A stretch of DNA of 64,000 nt from an uncultured Ruminococcus sp. (GCA_934359255.1 CAKRLG010000011.1:1-64000), one strand, 5' to 3'; counted from the first letter of the stretch, positions 43,042-52,819 are shown. The notes: generated by a model not told the origin, from the letters alone. Made by a program: numbers and translations.

Positions 43042-43764
43042 ATGAAGGTATTTGCACATCGAGGATTCAGCGGAAAATATCCGGAAAATACTATGCTGGC
43101 ATTTAAAAAAGCGGAAGAAGTTGGCTGTTATGGCATCGAGTTGGATGTCCAGCTGACGAAAGACGATGAGATCGTGATCATGCACGACGAGACCATTGAC
43201 CGGACAACCAGTGGAACAGGGAATATTCGTGATTATACGTATCAGGAATTGTGTCTCGTTGACTGCTACGGAAAATTTGAAGGGGAATATGACTTTCAGC
43301 GAATTCCAACGCTGCGGGAGTATTTGACCTGGGTAAAGGATACAGGACTTGTTACCAATATTGAACTGAAAAACAGTGTATACTACTATGAACACCTGGA
43401 AGAAAAGGTGATCGATATGGTGCGGGAATTCCAGATGGAAGACCGCGTGATTTTTTCTTCCTTTAATCTGGTATCCATCAACAAATGCAAGAAAATGCTG
43501 CCAGAAGTTCCAATGGGATATCTGATGGAAGCGCGGATGGATAATATGGGATTTTTCACAGAAGAAAATGGTGTGGAATATTATCATCCGGATAAGAACT
43601 TTCTGACAGAAGAGATGGTGCGGGACTGTCACGATCATGGGATTGGTGTCAATGTGTGGACTGTCAACAAAAAAGAACTCATGAAACAGTTAAGCAGCTG
43701 GAAAGTCGATGGTATTTTCACAAATTTCCCGGATCGGGCCAAAGAACTGGGAATTGAAAAATAA
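43042..43764 (+). CDS. glycerophosphodiester phosphodiesterase
   Basis: A 240-residue cytosolic GDPD/UgpQ-like enzyme that cleaves deacylated phospholipids to glycerol-3-P and an alcohol. FAHRGFSGKYPENTMLAF (about 3-20) holds the catalytic His-Arg, GIELDVQLTKDDEIVIMHDETIDRTT the Glu-Asp metal ligands and second His, and VNVWTVNKKELM the C-terminal motif. ATG 43042 is preceded by GAAAGAAGG; an upstream ATG at 42991 adds 17 non-family residues. No signal peptide. The gene stands alone; no strong promoter or terminator is visible. Confidence 0.93.
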   Translation: MKVFAHRGFSGKYPENTMLAFKKAEEVGCYGIELDVQLTKDDEIVIMHDETIDRTTSGTGNIRDYTYQELCLVDCYGKFEGEYDFQRIPTLREYLTWVKDTGLVTNIELKNSVYYYEHLEEKVIDMVREFQMEDRVIFSSFNLVSINKCKKMLPEVPMGYLMEARMDNMGFFTEENGVEYYHPDKNFLTEEMVRDCHDHGIGVNVWTVNKKELMKQLSSWKVDGIFTNFPDRAKELGIEK

Positions 43765-43873
43765 AAATCGTAACTGTCCGTATCTTTCACAACGGCTGTT
43801 GAATAGTTAAAAAAACTAATGTCCTGTTCTAAAAAAGGCATAAAAGTTTCATATTTTTTTAAGAATTCAATTA

Positions 43874-43902
43874 TTGCGGTGAAAAGCATCCGTCTGTATA
43901 AT
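43874..43902 (+). promoter_or_regulatory. promoter of the citrate synthase gene
   Basis: TTGCGG (43874-43879), 17-base spacer, perfect TATAAT (43897-43902). The 147-base leader to 44050 is AT-rich without a clear fold. Confidence 0.7.
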
Positions 43903-44049
43903 AGTTATAACTGATACTCTCTACAGAAAACAGCAAAACAGACATGAAAAAAGCAGAGTAATAAAAGAAAAATCAGATAATATGAAAAATAAGCAACGTA
44001 ATTATCAAAAAGTCTGACAGTTACGAATAAAAGGACAGGAGGAAAGAAT

Positions 44050-45411
44050 ATGGCAGGATTTAAATTAAAAGTAACACCGGAGATGGAAAGCTTAACACAG
44101 GTATGTGTGGAAAACAGTAAGATGGATCCGTCTCTGTATGGAAAATACGATGTAAAACGTGGGCTGCGTGATGTCAACGGAAAAGGTGTGCTGGCAGGTC
44201 TGACACAGATTTCGTCCATTTGTTCCACAGATGTGGTGGATGGGAAAACAGTTCCCTGTGAAGGAAGATTATACTATCGCGGGTATGATATCCATGAACT
44301 GACGCAGGGATTTTTAAGAGAACAGCGTTTTGGATTTGAAGAAGTTACTTATCTGCTGTTATTCGGAAAGCTGCCCAACGAAAAAGAACTGGCAGACTTT
44401 AAAGTTCTGCTGGCGGGCCAGCGATCTCTGCCTAAGAACTTTGTTCGCGATGTTATCATGAAAGCGCCGACCAAGGATATGATGAATACGTTATCCAGAA
44501 GTGTGCTGACGTTATATGCCTATGATCATAATGCAGATGATACTTCTTTGTCGAATGTGCTCCGCCAGTGCCTGAATCTTATCAGTGTTTTTCCGATGCT
44601 GTCGGTCTACAGTTATCAGGCATATAATCATTATATCAAAGGAAAAAGCCTGTATATCCATAATCCGGATCCGAAACTTTCTGTTGCGGAAAATATTTTG
44701 CTGATGCTTCGTCCGGATATGCAGTATACCCAGTTAGAGGCAACGATTCTGGATCTGGCACTGGTGTTGCATATGGAGCATGGTGGTGGTAATAACTCAA
44801 CATTTACCACTCACGTGGTGACTTCTTCAGGAACAGACACGTATTCGGCAGTAGCAGCCGCCCTGGGTTCCCTGAAAGGACCGAAGCACGGTGGTGCCAA
44901 TATCAAAGTAGTCCAGATGTTCAAAGACATGAAAAAACAGGTGAAAGACTGGACGGATGAGGAAGAAGTAGGAGCTTACCTTCGCGCGCTGCTTCATAAA
45001 GAAGCTTTTGATAAAAAAGGCCTGATCTATGGAATGGGGCACGCTGTATATTCCATTTCCGATCCGAGAGCAGAAATCTTCAAAGGGTTCGTACAGAAAC
45101 TGGCCCATGAAAAGGGCAAAGATAAAGACTTTGCACTTTACAGTATGGTAGAACAGCTGGCACCGAAGATCATTGGAGAAGAGCGTCATATTTATAAGGG
45201 TGTAAGTGCCAATGTGGACTTCTACAGCGGATTTGTATACAGCATGCTGGATCTTCCCACCGAGCTGTTCACACCAATGTTTGCCATTGCACGTATCGTC
45301 GGCTGGAGTGCACACCGGATGGAAGAACTGATCAATATGGATAAGATTATCCGTCCGGCTTATAAAACAGTAAAAGAAGAAGAAATTTACCGTCCTCTGG
45401 AAGAACGGTAA
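44050..45411 (+). CDS. gltA: citrate synthase
   Basis: Condenses oxaloacetate and acetyl-CoA to citrate, feeding glutamate synthesis in anaerobes. At 453 residues it is longer than the 370-430 usual for bacterial enzymes because of an N-terminal extension of about 50 residues, common in Lachnospiraceae. HMEHGGGNNSTFTTHVVTSSGTD (about 240-262) contains the first catalytic His, GMGHAVYSISDPRAEIF (about 330) the second, and NVDFYSGFVYSMLDLP the Asp region. ACAGGAGGAA precedes the ATG. No other TCA gene is adjacent. Confidence 0.95.
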   Translation: MAGFKLKVTPEMESLTQVCVENSKMDPSLYGKYDVKRGLRDVNGKGVLAGLTQISSICSTDVVDGKTVPCEGRLYYRGYDIHELTQGFLREQRFGFEEVTYLLLFGKLPNEKELADFKVLLAGQRSLPKNFVRDVIMKAPTKDMMNTLSRSVLTLYAYDHNADDTSLSNVLRQCLNLISVFPMLSVYSYQAYNHYIKGKSLYIHNPDPKLSVAENILLMLRPDMQYTQLEATILDLALVLHMEHGGGNNSTFTTHVVTSSGTDTYSAVAAALGSLKGPKHGGANIKVVQMFKDMKKQVKDWTDEEEVGAYLRALLHKEAFDKKGLIYGMGHAVYSISDPRAEIFKGFVQKLAHEKGKDKDFALYSMVEQLAPKIIGEERHIYKGVSANVDFYSGFVYSMLDLPTELFTPMFAIARIVGWSAHRMEELINMDKIIRPAYKTVKEEEIYRPLEER

Positions 45412-45438
45412 ACAAAGAAGAAAGGAAGCGTTACAAAC

Positions 45439-46293
45439 ATGAAACGAGCAGGTCTGGTACTGGAAGGTGGAGCAAACAGGGGTGTTTTTACCAGCGGAGC
45501 ACTGGACTATCTGATGGAACAGGATTTTTATATCCCGTATGTGGTTGGAACTTCCGCAGGTGCGTGCAATGCGGTGGATTATGTGTCAAGGCAGCCACTG
45601 CGTACAAAGAACTGTACCATTATTACGGATAAGAAGAAGCGTTATATAACAATAAAAAATACACTGAAGACGGGAACATTGCTGGATATGGATCTGATTT
45701 TTGAAAAATATCCGAATGAAATCTTTCCGTTTGATTTTGATACTTTCCTGAATTCGGATATGCAGTGCGAGATGGTGGTGACCAACTGCATTACAGGAAA
45801 AGCGGAATATCTGAGCGAACACTCCAGTGCAAAACGGATGATGGATATCTGCAGAGCGTCGTGCAGTATGCCGCTGGCTACGAAAACAGTATTTGTGGAC
45901 GGCATTCCTTATGTGGACGGTGGAGTGGCCGATTCCATTCCCATCATCCATTCCCTGAAGACGGGACATCAGAGAAATGTAATCATTCTGACCAGAAATA
46001 AAGGATATCGGAAACATTCCAGCGGAAAACAGAACCGACTGTTTGAACTCGCTTACGGAAAGAAATATCCGAGACTGGTCGAAGTACTCGAACAGCGTGC
46101 AAAAGTCTATAACAAGACGATGTACTATATTGACAAATGGGAAAAAGAAGGAAAAGTATTTGTCCTCAGACCGGAGATCGAACCGGTAGCCCGTCTGGAG
46201 CGGGATACACAGAAGCTGGAGAACTTTTATCAGCACGGTTATGATCTGATGGAGGAGAAATTTGAGGAAATGAAATGGTTTTTAAACCGTTGA
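45439..46293 (+). CDS. patatin-like phospholipase
   Basis: A 284-residue cytosolic alpha/beta hydrolase of the patatin (YjjU-like) group. The oxyanion motif GGANRG is at residues 9-14, the nucleophile elbow GTSAG at 36-40 (Ser38), and the catalytic Asp in VDGGVADSIPI (about 157). The C-terminal part with RNKGYRKH is typical of the DUF6363-like tail in this group. It likely hydrolyses an acyl ester of a lipid. It starts 27 bases after gltA and is followed closely by yqeG, so these may be one unit. Confidence 0.92.
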   Translation: MKRAGLVLEGGANRGVFTSGALDYLMEQDFYIPYVVGTSAGACNAVDYVSRQPLRTKNCTIITDKKKRYITIKNTLKTGTLLDMDLIFEKYPNEIFPFDFDTFLNSDMQCEMVVTNCITGKAEYLSEHSSAKRMMDICRASCSMPLATKTVFVDGIPYVDGGVADSIPIIHSLKTGHQRNVIILTRNKGYRKHSSGKQNRLFELAYGKKYPRLVEVLEQRAKVYNKTMYYIDKWEKEGKVFVLRPEIEPVARLERDTQKLENFYQHGYDLMEEKFEEMKWFLNR

Positions 46294-46311
46294 TGAGAGG
46301 GAGAACAAAAG

Positions 46312-46824
46312 ATGCTGTTTGAAACATTTTACCCGGATGCCTGGGTGGATTCCACCTATCAGATTGATTTTGATGAACTGTATAAAAAAGGATACCGTGG
46401 ACTGATCTTTGATATCGACAACACCCTGGTGCCCCATGGAGAACCGGCAGATGAGCGGGCAAAAGCGTTGTTTGCTCATCTGAAAGAACTTGGTTTTTCC
46501 TGCTGCCTGTTATCGAACAATCAGCTGGAGCGTGTGCAGATGTTTAACAGAGATGTGCAGGTGCATTTCATCGAGGATGCACATAAGCCTTCCCGCAAAA
46601 ATTATCTGAAAGCGATGGAGCTGATGGGCACGGATCTGTCTAACACTATGTTTATCGGTGATCAGCTGTTTACAGATGTATATGGAGCAAAGAGGACAGG
46701 AATGGCGAATATCCTTGTGAAACCGATCCATCCGAAAGAAGAGATTCAGATTGTACTGAAACGGTATCTGGAGAAAATTGTTTTGCATTTTTATCAGAAA
46801 AACAGGAAATCTGGTCGTATTTGA
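46312..46824 (+). CDS. yqeG: YqeG-family HAD phosphatase
   Basis: A 170-residue HAD superfamily IIIA phosphatase. GLIFDIDNTLVPHG (about 24-37) carries the nucleophile and acid Asp residues, LLSNNQLERV motif II, KPSRKNY the lysine, and MFIGDQLFTDVYGAKR motif IV. YqeG proteins usually lie near efp or the yqeH-aroE genes; efp follows here. The substrate is unknown, with phosphatidylglycerol phosphate proposed for related proteins. It is 18 bases behind the patatin gene. Confidence 0.92.
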   Translation: MLFETFYPDAWVDSTYQIDFDELYKKGYRGLIFDIDNTLVPHGEPADERAKALFAHLKELGFSCCLLSNNQLERVQMFNRDVQVHFIEDAHKPSRKNYLKAMELMGTDLSNTMFIGDQLFTDVYGAKRTGMANILVKPIHPKEEIQIVLKRYLEKIVLHFYQKNRKSGRI

Positions 46825-46833
46825 AAAAATTAG

Positions 46834-46862
46834 TTGAAAAATCCCTGTAGTTATTATAGAAT
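46834..46862 (+). promoter_or_regulatory. promoter of efp
   Basis: TTGAAA (46834-46839), 17-base spacer, TAGAAT (46857-46862). The leader carries a perfect 8 bp hairpin ATACCCGG/CCGGGTAT (46898-46919) about 25 bases before the start codon. Confidence 0.6.
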
Positions 46863-46944
46863 ATGAGTAGCCAAGCTCAAATATTTTAAGAAGGCAGATA
46901 CCCGGAAATCACCGGGTATTGTGAGTTATAAGGAGGAATATCAT

Positions 46945-47502
46945 ATGATTTCAGCAGGAGATTTCAGAAACGGTGTAACATTGGAAATCGATGGAAACGT
47001 TGTTCAGATTCTCGAATTTCAGCATGTAAAACCTGGTAAAGGTGCAGCTTTCGTAAGAACAAAATTAAAAAATGTCATCAACGGTGGTGTGGTAGAGAAA
47101 ACTTTCAGACCTACTGAAAAATTCCCACAGGCTCGTATCGACAGAGTAGATATGCAGTATCTGTATGCAGATGGTGACCTGTTCAACTTTATGAACATGG
47201 AAACTTATGATCAGATGGCAGTTGATAAAGATACTGTTGGCGATTCTCTGAAATTTGTAAAAGAGAACGAAACTGTTAAAGTATGTTCTTATAACGGAAG
47301 CGTATTCGCTATCGAGCCGCCTCTGTTTGTAGAACTGGAGATCACGGAAACAGAACCGGGCTTCAAAGGTGATACCGCTCAGGGTGCTACAAAACCTGCA
47401 ACTGTTGAAACAGGTGCACAGGTAAACGTACCTCTGTTTGTAAATCAGGGAGATAAAATCAAAATCGATACCAGAACAGGTGAATATCTGTCCAGAGTAT
47501 AA
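46945..47502 (+). CDS. efp: translation elongation factor P
   Basis: Relieves ribosome stalling at polyproline stretches. The 185 residues and three beta-barrel domains are normal. The tip lysine that is modified in some bacteria is Lys32 in [17 protein letters not shown]. No epmA, epmB or ymfI-type modification gene is in the window. ATG 46945 follows AAGGAGG by seven bases; an in-frame GTG at 46921 overlaps that site. A good terminator follows. Confidence 0.97.
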   Translation: MISAGDFRNGVTLEIDGNVVQILEFQHVKPGKGAAFVRTKLKNVINGGVVEKTFRPTEKFPQARIDRVDMQYLYADGDLFNFMNMETYDQMAVDKDTVGDSLKFVKENETVKVCSYNGSVFAIEPPLFVELEITETEPGFKGDTAQGATKPATVETGAQVNVPLFVNQGDKIKIDTRTGEYLSRV

Positions 47503-47537
47503 GGTTTAACAGCTGAAATTAATAACAGATCGTAAAG

Positions 47538-47575
47538 CCCCCGGAAAATCCTGTATTTTCCGGGGATTTGTTTTT
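47538..47575 (+). terminator. intrinsic terminator of efp
   Basis: Perfect 11 bp stem CCCCGGAAAAT/ATTTTCCGGGG, then a T-rich run. Confidence 0.9.
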
Positions 47576-47690
47576 GAAGCATTGCATAGCAGCAATTGGC
47601 AGTGGATCAGTTCAGAGTATGCGGTATGTCTCGGGTTTTCTGTGGCCTTTGCTCACAAAAAACACATCACAGACCGATACAAGAAATTGC

Positions 47691-47761
47691 TTGCATTTTT
47701 AAGAGAAAACATGTATGATATAAAAGTAATTTACATTTCTATTTCAGTGACGTTTCGTCAC
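47691..47761 (+). promoter_or_regulatory. promoter and palindrome before the DUF5688 gene
   Basis: TTGCAT (47691-47696), 17-base spacer, TATGAT (47714-47719). The perfect dyad GTGACGTTTCGTCAC (47747-47761) lies downstream of the start site, where a bound repressor would block elongation. The stretch 47576-47690 shows nothing else. Confidence 0.55.
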
Positions 47762-47811
47762 ATTTTCCCCATATGAACATCTGAAATTCATAAAAATCAA
47801 AGGAGAACAAT

Positions 47812-48672
47812 TTGAATTATCAGGAATTTCGATGTGAATTTTTAGAACGAATGAAAGAAGTTATGGAAGAGGGGGTGAGTATTACCACCGAAAAAATCAA
47901 CAAAAATAACGGGATCGTTATGGAAGGCCTTGTGCTGAAAAGTGAGAATGCCCGGGTTGCCTCGATCTTTTATATGGAAGATTATTTTTCTTACTGGGAA
48001 AGAGGAGTTCCGCTGGAACAGCTGGTTCGGAAAGTGCTGTGGCAATTTGAACATTGCAAACCTCAGATGGACGTGGAAGCGGATTTTTTTCAAAATTATC
48101 AGGAAATCAAAGAAAACATCTGTTTTAAACTGATCAATTACGAGAGAAACCGGGAACTGTTAAAAAAGGTTCCGCATAAGCGAATCCTGGATCTGGCGAT
48201 GGTATTCTATTATAGGATCCGGAAAGACGAGACAACGCAGGCAACTATTCTGGTAGAGAATGTTCATCTGAACACATGGAAAATCTCGCAGGAAGAATTG
48301 ATGGAAAATGCAAAACGATATACATATCTGAAACTGCCGGCAGAATTTATTAATATGAAAGGTCTGCTGGGGCTGGTACAGGGAAAAGAAAAGCAAATGT
48401 ATGTTTTGACTAATAAAGAGCGGTCACTGGGAGCAGGAACATTCTTATATCCGGGCGTGTTAAAACAGGCTGAAGAACTTCTGGGAGAACGATTCTATGT
48501 GCTGCCAAGTAGTATTCATGAATGTATTCTGATCCCGGAGGAGGAAGGAATGTATCAGGAAGCGCTGACAGAAATTGTAACAGAAATCAATGAAAGTCAG
48601 GTGGATCCGAGAGAGGTTTTGTCGGATCAGGCGTATTTTTACAGTGCGGAAGATGAAAGAGTTCATTTGTAA
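47812..48672 (+). CDS. DUF5688 family protein
   Basis: A 286-residue cytosolic protein of a family largely confined to Lachnospiraceae and relatives; its function is not known. It has the usual plan: KNNGIVMEGLVLKSE near residue 30, YFSYWERGVPLEQLVRKVLWQFE (about 63-85), and a C-terminal VLPSSIHECILIPEE region. The start is TTG 47812, with AAAGGAGAAC nine bases upstream; no ATG fits. No membrane segment or signal peptide. Such proteins often occur in many paralogues per genome, in variable positions. Confidence 0.85.
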   Translation: MNYQEFRCEFLERMKEVMEEGVSITTEKINKNNGIVMEGLVLKSENARVASIFYMEDYFSYWERGVPLEQLVRKVLWQFEHCKPQMDVEADFFQNYQEIKENICFKLINYERNRELLKKVPHKRILDLAMVFYYRIRKDETTQATILVENVHLNTWKISQEELMENAKRYTYLKLPAEFINMKGLLGLVQGKEKQMYVLTNKERSLGAGTFLYPGVLKQAEELLGERFYVLPSSIHECILIPEEEGMYQEALTEIVTEINESQVDPREVLSDQAYFYSAEDERVHL

Positions 48673-48711
48673 AAGCAACAGATAACGGATAAGTTTTAAC
48701 GAACAAGACTC

Positions 48712-48740
48712 TTTACAAACGAGAGCAGATGTGTTATTAT
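48712..48740 (+). promoter_or_regulatory. promoter of tRNA-Arg
   Basis: TTTACA (48712-48717), 17-base spacer, TATTAT (48735-48740). Confidence 0.7.
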
Positions 48741-48776
48741 TTATAAATGTGAGTAAGGTAAAAGTCTCACGGATAC

Positions 48777-48849
48777 GCATCTGTAGCTCAGGGGATAGAG
48801 CAATGGTTTCCGGTACCATGTGTCGGGGGTTCGAATCCCTCCAGATGCG
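48777..48849 (+). tRNA. tRNA-Arg (anticodon CCG)
   Basis: A 73-base cloverleaf: acceptor GCATCTG/CAGATGC with discriminator G, D-arm AGCTCAGGGGATAGAGC, anticodon stem ATGGT/ACCAT with loop TTCCGGT, T-arm GGGGGTTCGAATCCCTC. It lies 70 bases before the SH3 protein gene with no terminator between, so the two may be co-transcribed. Confidence 0.94.
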
Positions 48850-48921
48850 TTTCTTTTTACACTTTTCCAGAAGAACGTAAGAAAAATCAGGATCGTACCC
48901 GGTCATAAGGAGGTATACGAT

Positions 48922-49839
48922 ATGGATGATTTCAGAGAGTGGCTGTCAGATAATCTTAGATATTTCATGTTGGGATTCGGCATTCTGGCAGTGATATTGA
49001 TTTTGTTTTTCGGTGTTCGTTTTATTTCCTCAAAATTTGGAAATCAGAAAACAAGTGAACCGAAACAGGAGACACAGCAGGAGACGGAAACACCGACTCC
49101 GACGCAGGAAGCAGAAGAAACACCGACAACAACCGCGGAACCGGAAACAACACCGGCAGCAGGAGAGTTGGAACTTAATGCCTATCCGCAGGTCAATGCA
49201 CTGATAGAAAAATATTATGCAGCACTGACCGGCAAAGATGTGCAGAGTTTAAAAAATCTGGTGGATGAACTGGATCCGTCAGATGAAAGTGCGATCACGA
49301 ATTCTCAGTATATCGAAGGATACAGTAACGTACAGGTATATACAAAAAAAGGTATGACAGATACCAGTTATGTGGTACTTGCATCTTATGATCATAAGTA
49401 TGTGGGTTATGATACGCTTCTTCCCGGAATCAGTTATCTGTATGTGGACACAAAAGAAGATGGAAGTCTGTATATTGTGGCAGATCCGAACGAGGAACAG
49501 CTTGCATATATCGGTGAAAAGCTTGAAGATGCAGATGTACAGGAACTGCTGAACAGTACACAGGCATCTTATGATGAAAAACTGGCTTCTGATGAAGCTT
49601 TGTCGAAATATCTGTCAGAGCTTGGAGTGGAAGGATCTGCGGCCATGGAAGCAGCAGAAGGGGCGCAGATTACCGTAAAATCCAATTGCAATATCAGAAA
49701 AGAACCATCGCAGGATGCGGAATCCATCGGCAAACTGGTGGGTGGGCAGACAGTGACCAAGACCGGTGAGGATGGAGATTGGATTAAAATTGAATTTGAA
49801 GGACAAACTGGCTATGTAAGGGGCGATATGTTCCAGTAG
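48922..49839 (+). CDS. membrane-anchored SH3-domain protein
   Basis: A 305-residue protein with a short cytosolic start, one membrane segment (YFMLGFGILAVILILFFGVRF, about 14-34, in part) and an extracytoplasmic part. A Thr/Glu/Pro-rich linker (about 45-80) leads to a NTF2-like domain (ALIEKYYAALTGKDVQSL) and a C-terminal bacterial SH3 domain with NCNIRKEPSQDAESIGKLVGG (about 250-270) that may bind the cell wall. ATG 48922 follows AAGGAGG by nine bases. A longer frame would run through the tRNA. Function unknown; cell-envelope role inferred. Confidence 0.88.
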   Translation: MDDFREWLSDNLRYFMLGFGILAVILILFFGVRFISSKFGNQKTSEPKQETQQETETPTPTQEAEETPTTTAEPETTPAAGELELNAYPQVNALIEKYYAALTGKDVQSLKNLVDELDPSDESAITNSQYIEGYSNVQVYTKKGMTDTSYVVLASYDHKYVGYDTLLPGISYLYVDTKEDGSLYIVADPNEEQLAYIGEKLEDADVQELLNSTQASYDEKLASDEALSKYLSELGVEGSAAMEAAEGAQITVKSNCNIRKEPSQDAESIGKLVGGQTVTKTGEDGDWIKIEFEGQTGYVRGDMFQ

Positions 49840-49954
49840 GCAGGAGAAAAAGGACTGTTGCCTTGATCGATTTCAGAAGGTATTCTGGAAAGGTTAAAGT
49901 AACAGCCTTTTGCTTTACAGGGAAAAAGAACCCGAACGCTGAAGGAGTAAAAGA

Positions 49955-50716
49955 ATGGAAAGTATTCGGCTGAATAAATATTTGAGTGATGCAGGAATCT
50001 GTTCCAGAAGACAGGCAGACCGCTGGATAGAAGAAAAAAGAATAACAGTGAACGGAGAGACTGCCAGGACGGGAATGAAAATTGCACTGGACAGCGAGGT
50101 ATGCATAGATGGAAAACCAATAAAAAAAGAAGAAAAAAAAGTTCTTCTGGCGATGAATAAACCGGCAGGAATTGTCTGTACCGCTGAGAAGAGAGAAAAA
50201 AATAATATTGTGGATTATATGAAGTATCCGAAGCGAATTTATCCGGTGGGAAGACTGGACAAGGATTCTACCGGACTGTTACTCCTGACGAATGATGGAG
50301 AACTGGTCAATAAGATCATGCGTGCCGGCAACTATCATGAAAAAGAATATCTGGTATCGGTAAATAAACCGGTGACGGAGGAATTCTGCAGAAAAATGAG
50401 TTGTGGAGTGGCGATTCTTGATACAGTGACCCGTCCCTGTAAGGTGGAAAAAACAGGAGAGAAAAGTTTCAGGATCATTCTGACGCAGGGGCTAAACCGA
50501 CAGATTCGCCGGATGTGTGAGACGCTGGGATATCGGGTGCTGACTCTGCAGAGAGTCAGGATCATGAATATCCGACTGGGAAGTTTAAAGGAAGGAACCT
50601 GGCGGAGCATCGAAGGAAAAGAACGAAAAGAACTGGATGCCCTGTTGTCTGATTCCAGTTCTTTGTCTGTGAAAGAACGAAAAGAAAAACAGAGAGAAAG
50701 AAGAGGTGGCATATGA
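49955..50716 (+). CDS. RsuA/RluB/RluF-family rRNA pseudouridine synthase
   Basis: A 253-residue enzyme that isomerises uridine in rRNA. The N-terminal S4 domain (RLNKYLSDAGICSRRQADRWIEEKRITVNG in parts, 5-34) precedes the catalytic domain, where YPVGRLDKDSTGLLLLTNDG (about 91-110) holds the catalytic Asp, and GLNRQIRRMCE the family motif. The GLNRQIRRM pattern and long basic tail resemble RluF (23S U2604). Its stop overlaps the ligA start (ATGA), so translation is coupled. Confidence 0.93.
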   Translation: MESIRLNKYLSDAGICSRRQADRWIEEKRITVNGETARTGMKIALDSEVCIDGKPIKKEEKKVLLAMNKPAGIVCTAEKREKNNIVDYMKYPKRIYPVGRLDKDSTGLLLLTNDGELVNKIMRAGNYHEKEYLVSVNKPVTEEFCRKMSCGVAILDTVTRPCKVEKTGEKSFRIILTQGLNRQIRRMCETLGYRVLTLQRVRIMNIRLGSLKEGTWRSIEGKERKELDALLSDSSSLSVKERKEKQRERRGGI

Positions 50717-52692
50717 ACGCAGAAAAAAAACAACAGGCGATTCGACGGATGAAAGAACTGTCAGAAATACTGAAAGAAGCATCCCGCGCATATTATGCTG
50801 AGGACAGGGAAATCATGAGTAATCTGGAATATGATGCACTGTATGATGAACTGGTAAAACTGGAAGAAGAGACACAGATGGTTCTGGCAGGAAGTGCTAC
50901 GACCACAGTAGGATATGAGGCAGTGGATGAACTGCCGAAAGAAGCACATGAAAGTCCGATGCTTTCTCTGGATAAAACAAAAGACAAGGAAGTGTTACGA
51001 GGATTTATAGGGGATCACAAAACATTGCTTTCCTGGAAAATGGACGGCCTGACGGTGGTTCTCACTTATTATCAGGGAAAACTGCAAAAAGCAGTAACCC
51101 GTGGGAATGGAGTGGTTGGTGAGGTAATCACCAATAATGCGCGGGTATTTGATAATGTTCCGTTAAAGATTCCATATCAGGGTGAACTGACTCTTCGCGG
51201 AGAGGCAATTATAACATATTCTGAGTTTGAAAAAATCAACAGTCAAATTGAGGATGTGGATGCAAAATATAAGAATCCAAGAAATCTTTGCAGCGGTTCG
51301 GTACGCCAGTTAAATAATGAGATCACAGCAAAACGGCATGTATGTTTTTATGCATTTTCGCTGGTAAAGGCAGATGGAGTAGATTTTGAAAATTCCAGAC
51401 AAAAACAAATGGAATGGTTGAAAGATCAGGGGTTTGAAGTAGTGGAGTATCGTGTGGTGACAGGAGCCGTACTGGATGATGCGATGGAGTATTTTGCAAC
51501 ACAGATTGAACAAAATGACTTTCCGTCGGACGGACTGGTGGCACTGTATGATGATATTGCCTATGGTGATTCGCTGGGAAGAACGGCCAAATTCCCACGG
51601 AATGCCTTTGCGTTTAAATGGGCGGATGAGATGGTGGAGACTACACTTGAGCAAATCGAATGGAGTCCGTCAAGAACAGGTCTGATCAATCCGGTGGCGA
51701 TTTTTACGCCGGTGGAACTGGAAGGATCCACGGTGAGTCGGGCGAGTGTGCATAATATCAGCATCATGCGAAAACTGGAACTTGGCATTGGTGATCGGAT
51801 CAGAGTTTACAAAGCCAATATGATCATTCCACAGATTGGTGAAAATCTCACGAAAAGTGGTGTGAAAGATATTCCTTCCAACTGCCCGGCATGCGGAGGA
51901 AAAACCGTGATCGAAAAAGTGAATGATGTGGAATCCTTATATTGCAGGAATCCGGAATGTCCGGCAAAAGCAATTAAAGGATTTACTTTATTTGTCAGTC
52001 GGGATGCAATGAATATCGATGGTCTGTCGGAAGCAACACTGGAGAAATTTATTGCCAGAGGTTTTATCAAGAATTTTGGGGATATTTTTGAGATCGACAA
52101 ACATAAAGATGAGATCATCCGGATGGAGGGATTTGGCGAAAAATCATATGAAAATCTGATGGAGAGTCTGAACCGGGCGAAAAAGACAGAACTTCCAAGA
52201 GTGTTGTATGCACTGGGGATTCCCAATATCGGTCTTGCCAATGCAAAGATGATTTGCAAAGAACTGAATTATGATATGGAAAAGATTCGTTATGCATCGG
52301 AAGAAGAACTGGCGGCGATTGACGGTATTGGTCCTGTTATAGCAAAGAGTTTTGTGAATTACTTTAAAAAAGAAGGAATACAGGAAAAACTGGATCATCT
52401 GCTGTCGCATCTCGAAATTGAAGCGGCACCAAAACAGGTAGAAACGCAGATTTTTGAGAACATGAATTTTGTGATCACCGGAAGTGTGGAACATTTTGCC
52501 AATCGAAAAGAAGTGAAAGAGGAGATTGAGAAGAGAGGCGGAAAAGTAACGGGAAGCGTGACTTCGAAGACTTCATATCTGATCAATAATGATACCCAGT
52601 CGGCATCTTCAAAAAATCGAAAAGCAAAAGAACTGGGAATTCCAATCATTTCCGAAGAGATGTTTCTCAAGATGATGGAAGAGGGAGTATAG
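50713..52692 (+). CDS. ligA: NAD-dependent DNA ligase
   Basis: Seals nicks in replication and repair using NAD+. The 659 residues are normal. The adenylated lysine is Lys109 in SWKMDGLTVV, LRGEAIITY motif III follows, the zinc finger is CPAC-GGKT-YCRNPEC (near 395-420), then helix-hairpin-helix repeats (GIPNIGLANAK, AIDGIGPVIAKSF) and a C-terminal BRCT domain (NFVITGSVEHFANRKEV to SKNRKAKELGIPIISEEMF). The catalytic Asp is changed from the KxDG context only in residue order as usual. Overlaps the pseudouridine synthase gene by four bases. The link to the upstream gene is probably positional. Confidence 0.97.
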   Translation: MNAEKKQQAIRRMKELSEILKEASRAYYAEDREIMSNLEYDALYDELVKLEEETQMVLAGSATTTVGYEAVDELPKEAHESPMLSLDKTKDKEVLRGFIGDHKTLLSWKMDGLTVVLTYYQGKLQKAVTRGNGVVGEVITNNARVFDNVPLKIPYQGELTLRGEAIITYSEFEKINSQIEDVDAKYKNPRNLCSGSVRQLNNEITAKRHVCFYAFSLVKADGVDFENSRQKQMEWLKDQGFEVVEYRVVTGAVLDDAMEYFATQIEQNDFPSDGLVALYDDIAYGDSLGRTAKFPRNAFAFKWADEMVETTLEQIEWSPSRTGLINPVAIFTPVELEGSTVSRASVHNISIMRKLELGIGDRIRVYKANMIIPQIGENLTKSGVKDIPSNCPACGGKTVIEKVNDVESLYCRNPECPAKAIKGFTLFVSRDAMNIDGLSEATLEKFIARGFIKNFGDIFEIDKHKDEIIRMEGFGEKSYENLMESLNRAKKTELPRVLYALGIPNIGLANAKMICKELNYDMEKIRYASEEELAAIDGIGPVIAKSFVNYFKKEGIQEKLDHLLSHLEIEAAPKQVETQIFENMNFVITGSVEHFANRKEVKEEIEKRGGKVTGSVTSKTSYLINNDTQSASSKNRKAKELGIPIISEEMFLKMMEEGV

Positions 52693-52819
52693 GTTCGCTG
52701 CATTGACTTTCAGAGGCAGATTGAGTAGAATGTACAGTAACAATGGAGAAAAGATCTACTGAAAATGTGAAAAAAGACAGAAGATACCATGATGGAACAG
52801 AAAGAATCAGGTGCAGGTA

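Noticed and set aside
47582..47776. 64-codon frame between efp and the DUF5688 gene
   Set aside because: No ribosome site, and it runs across the promoter of the next gene.
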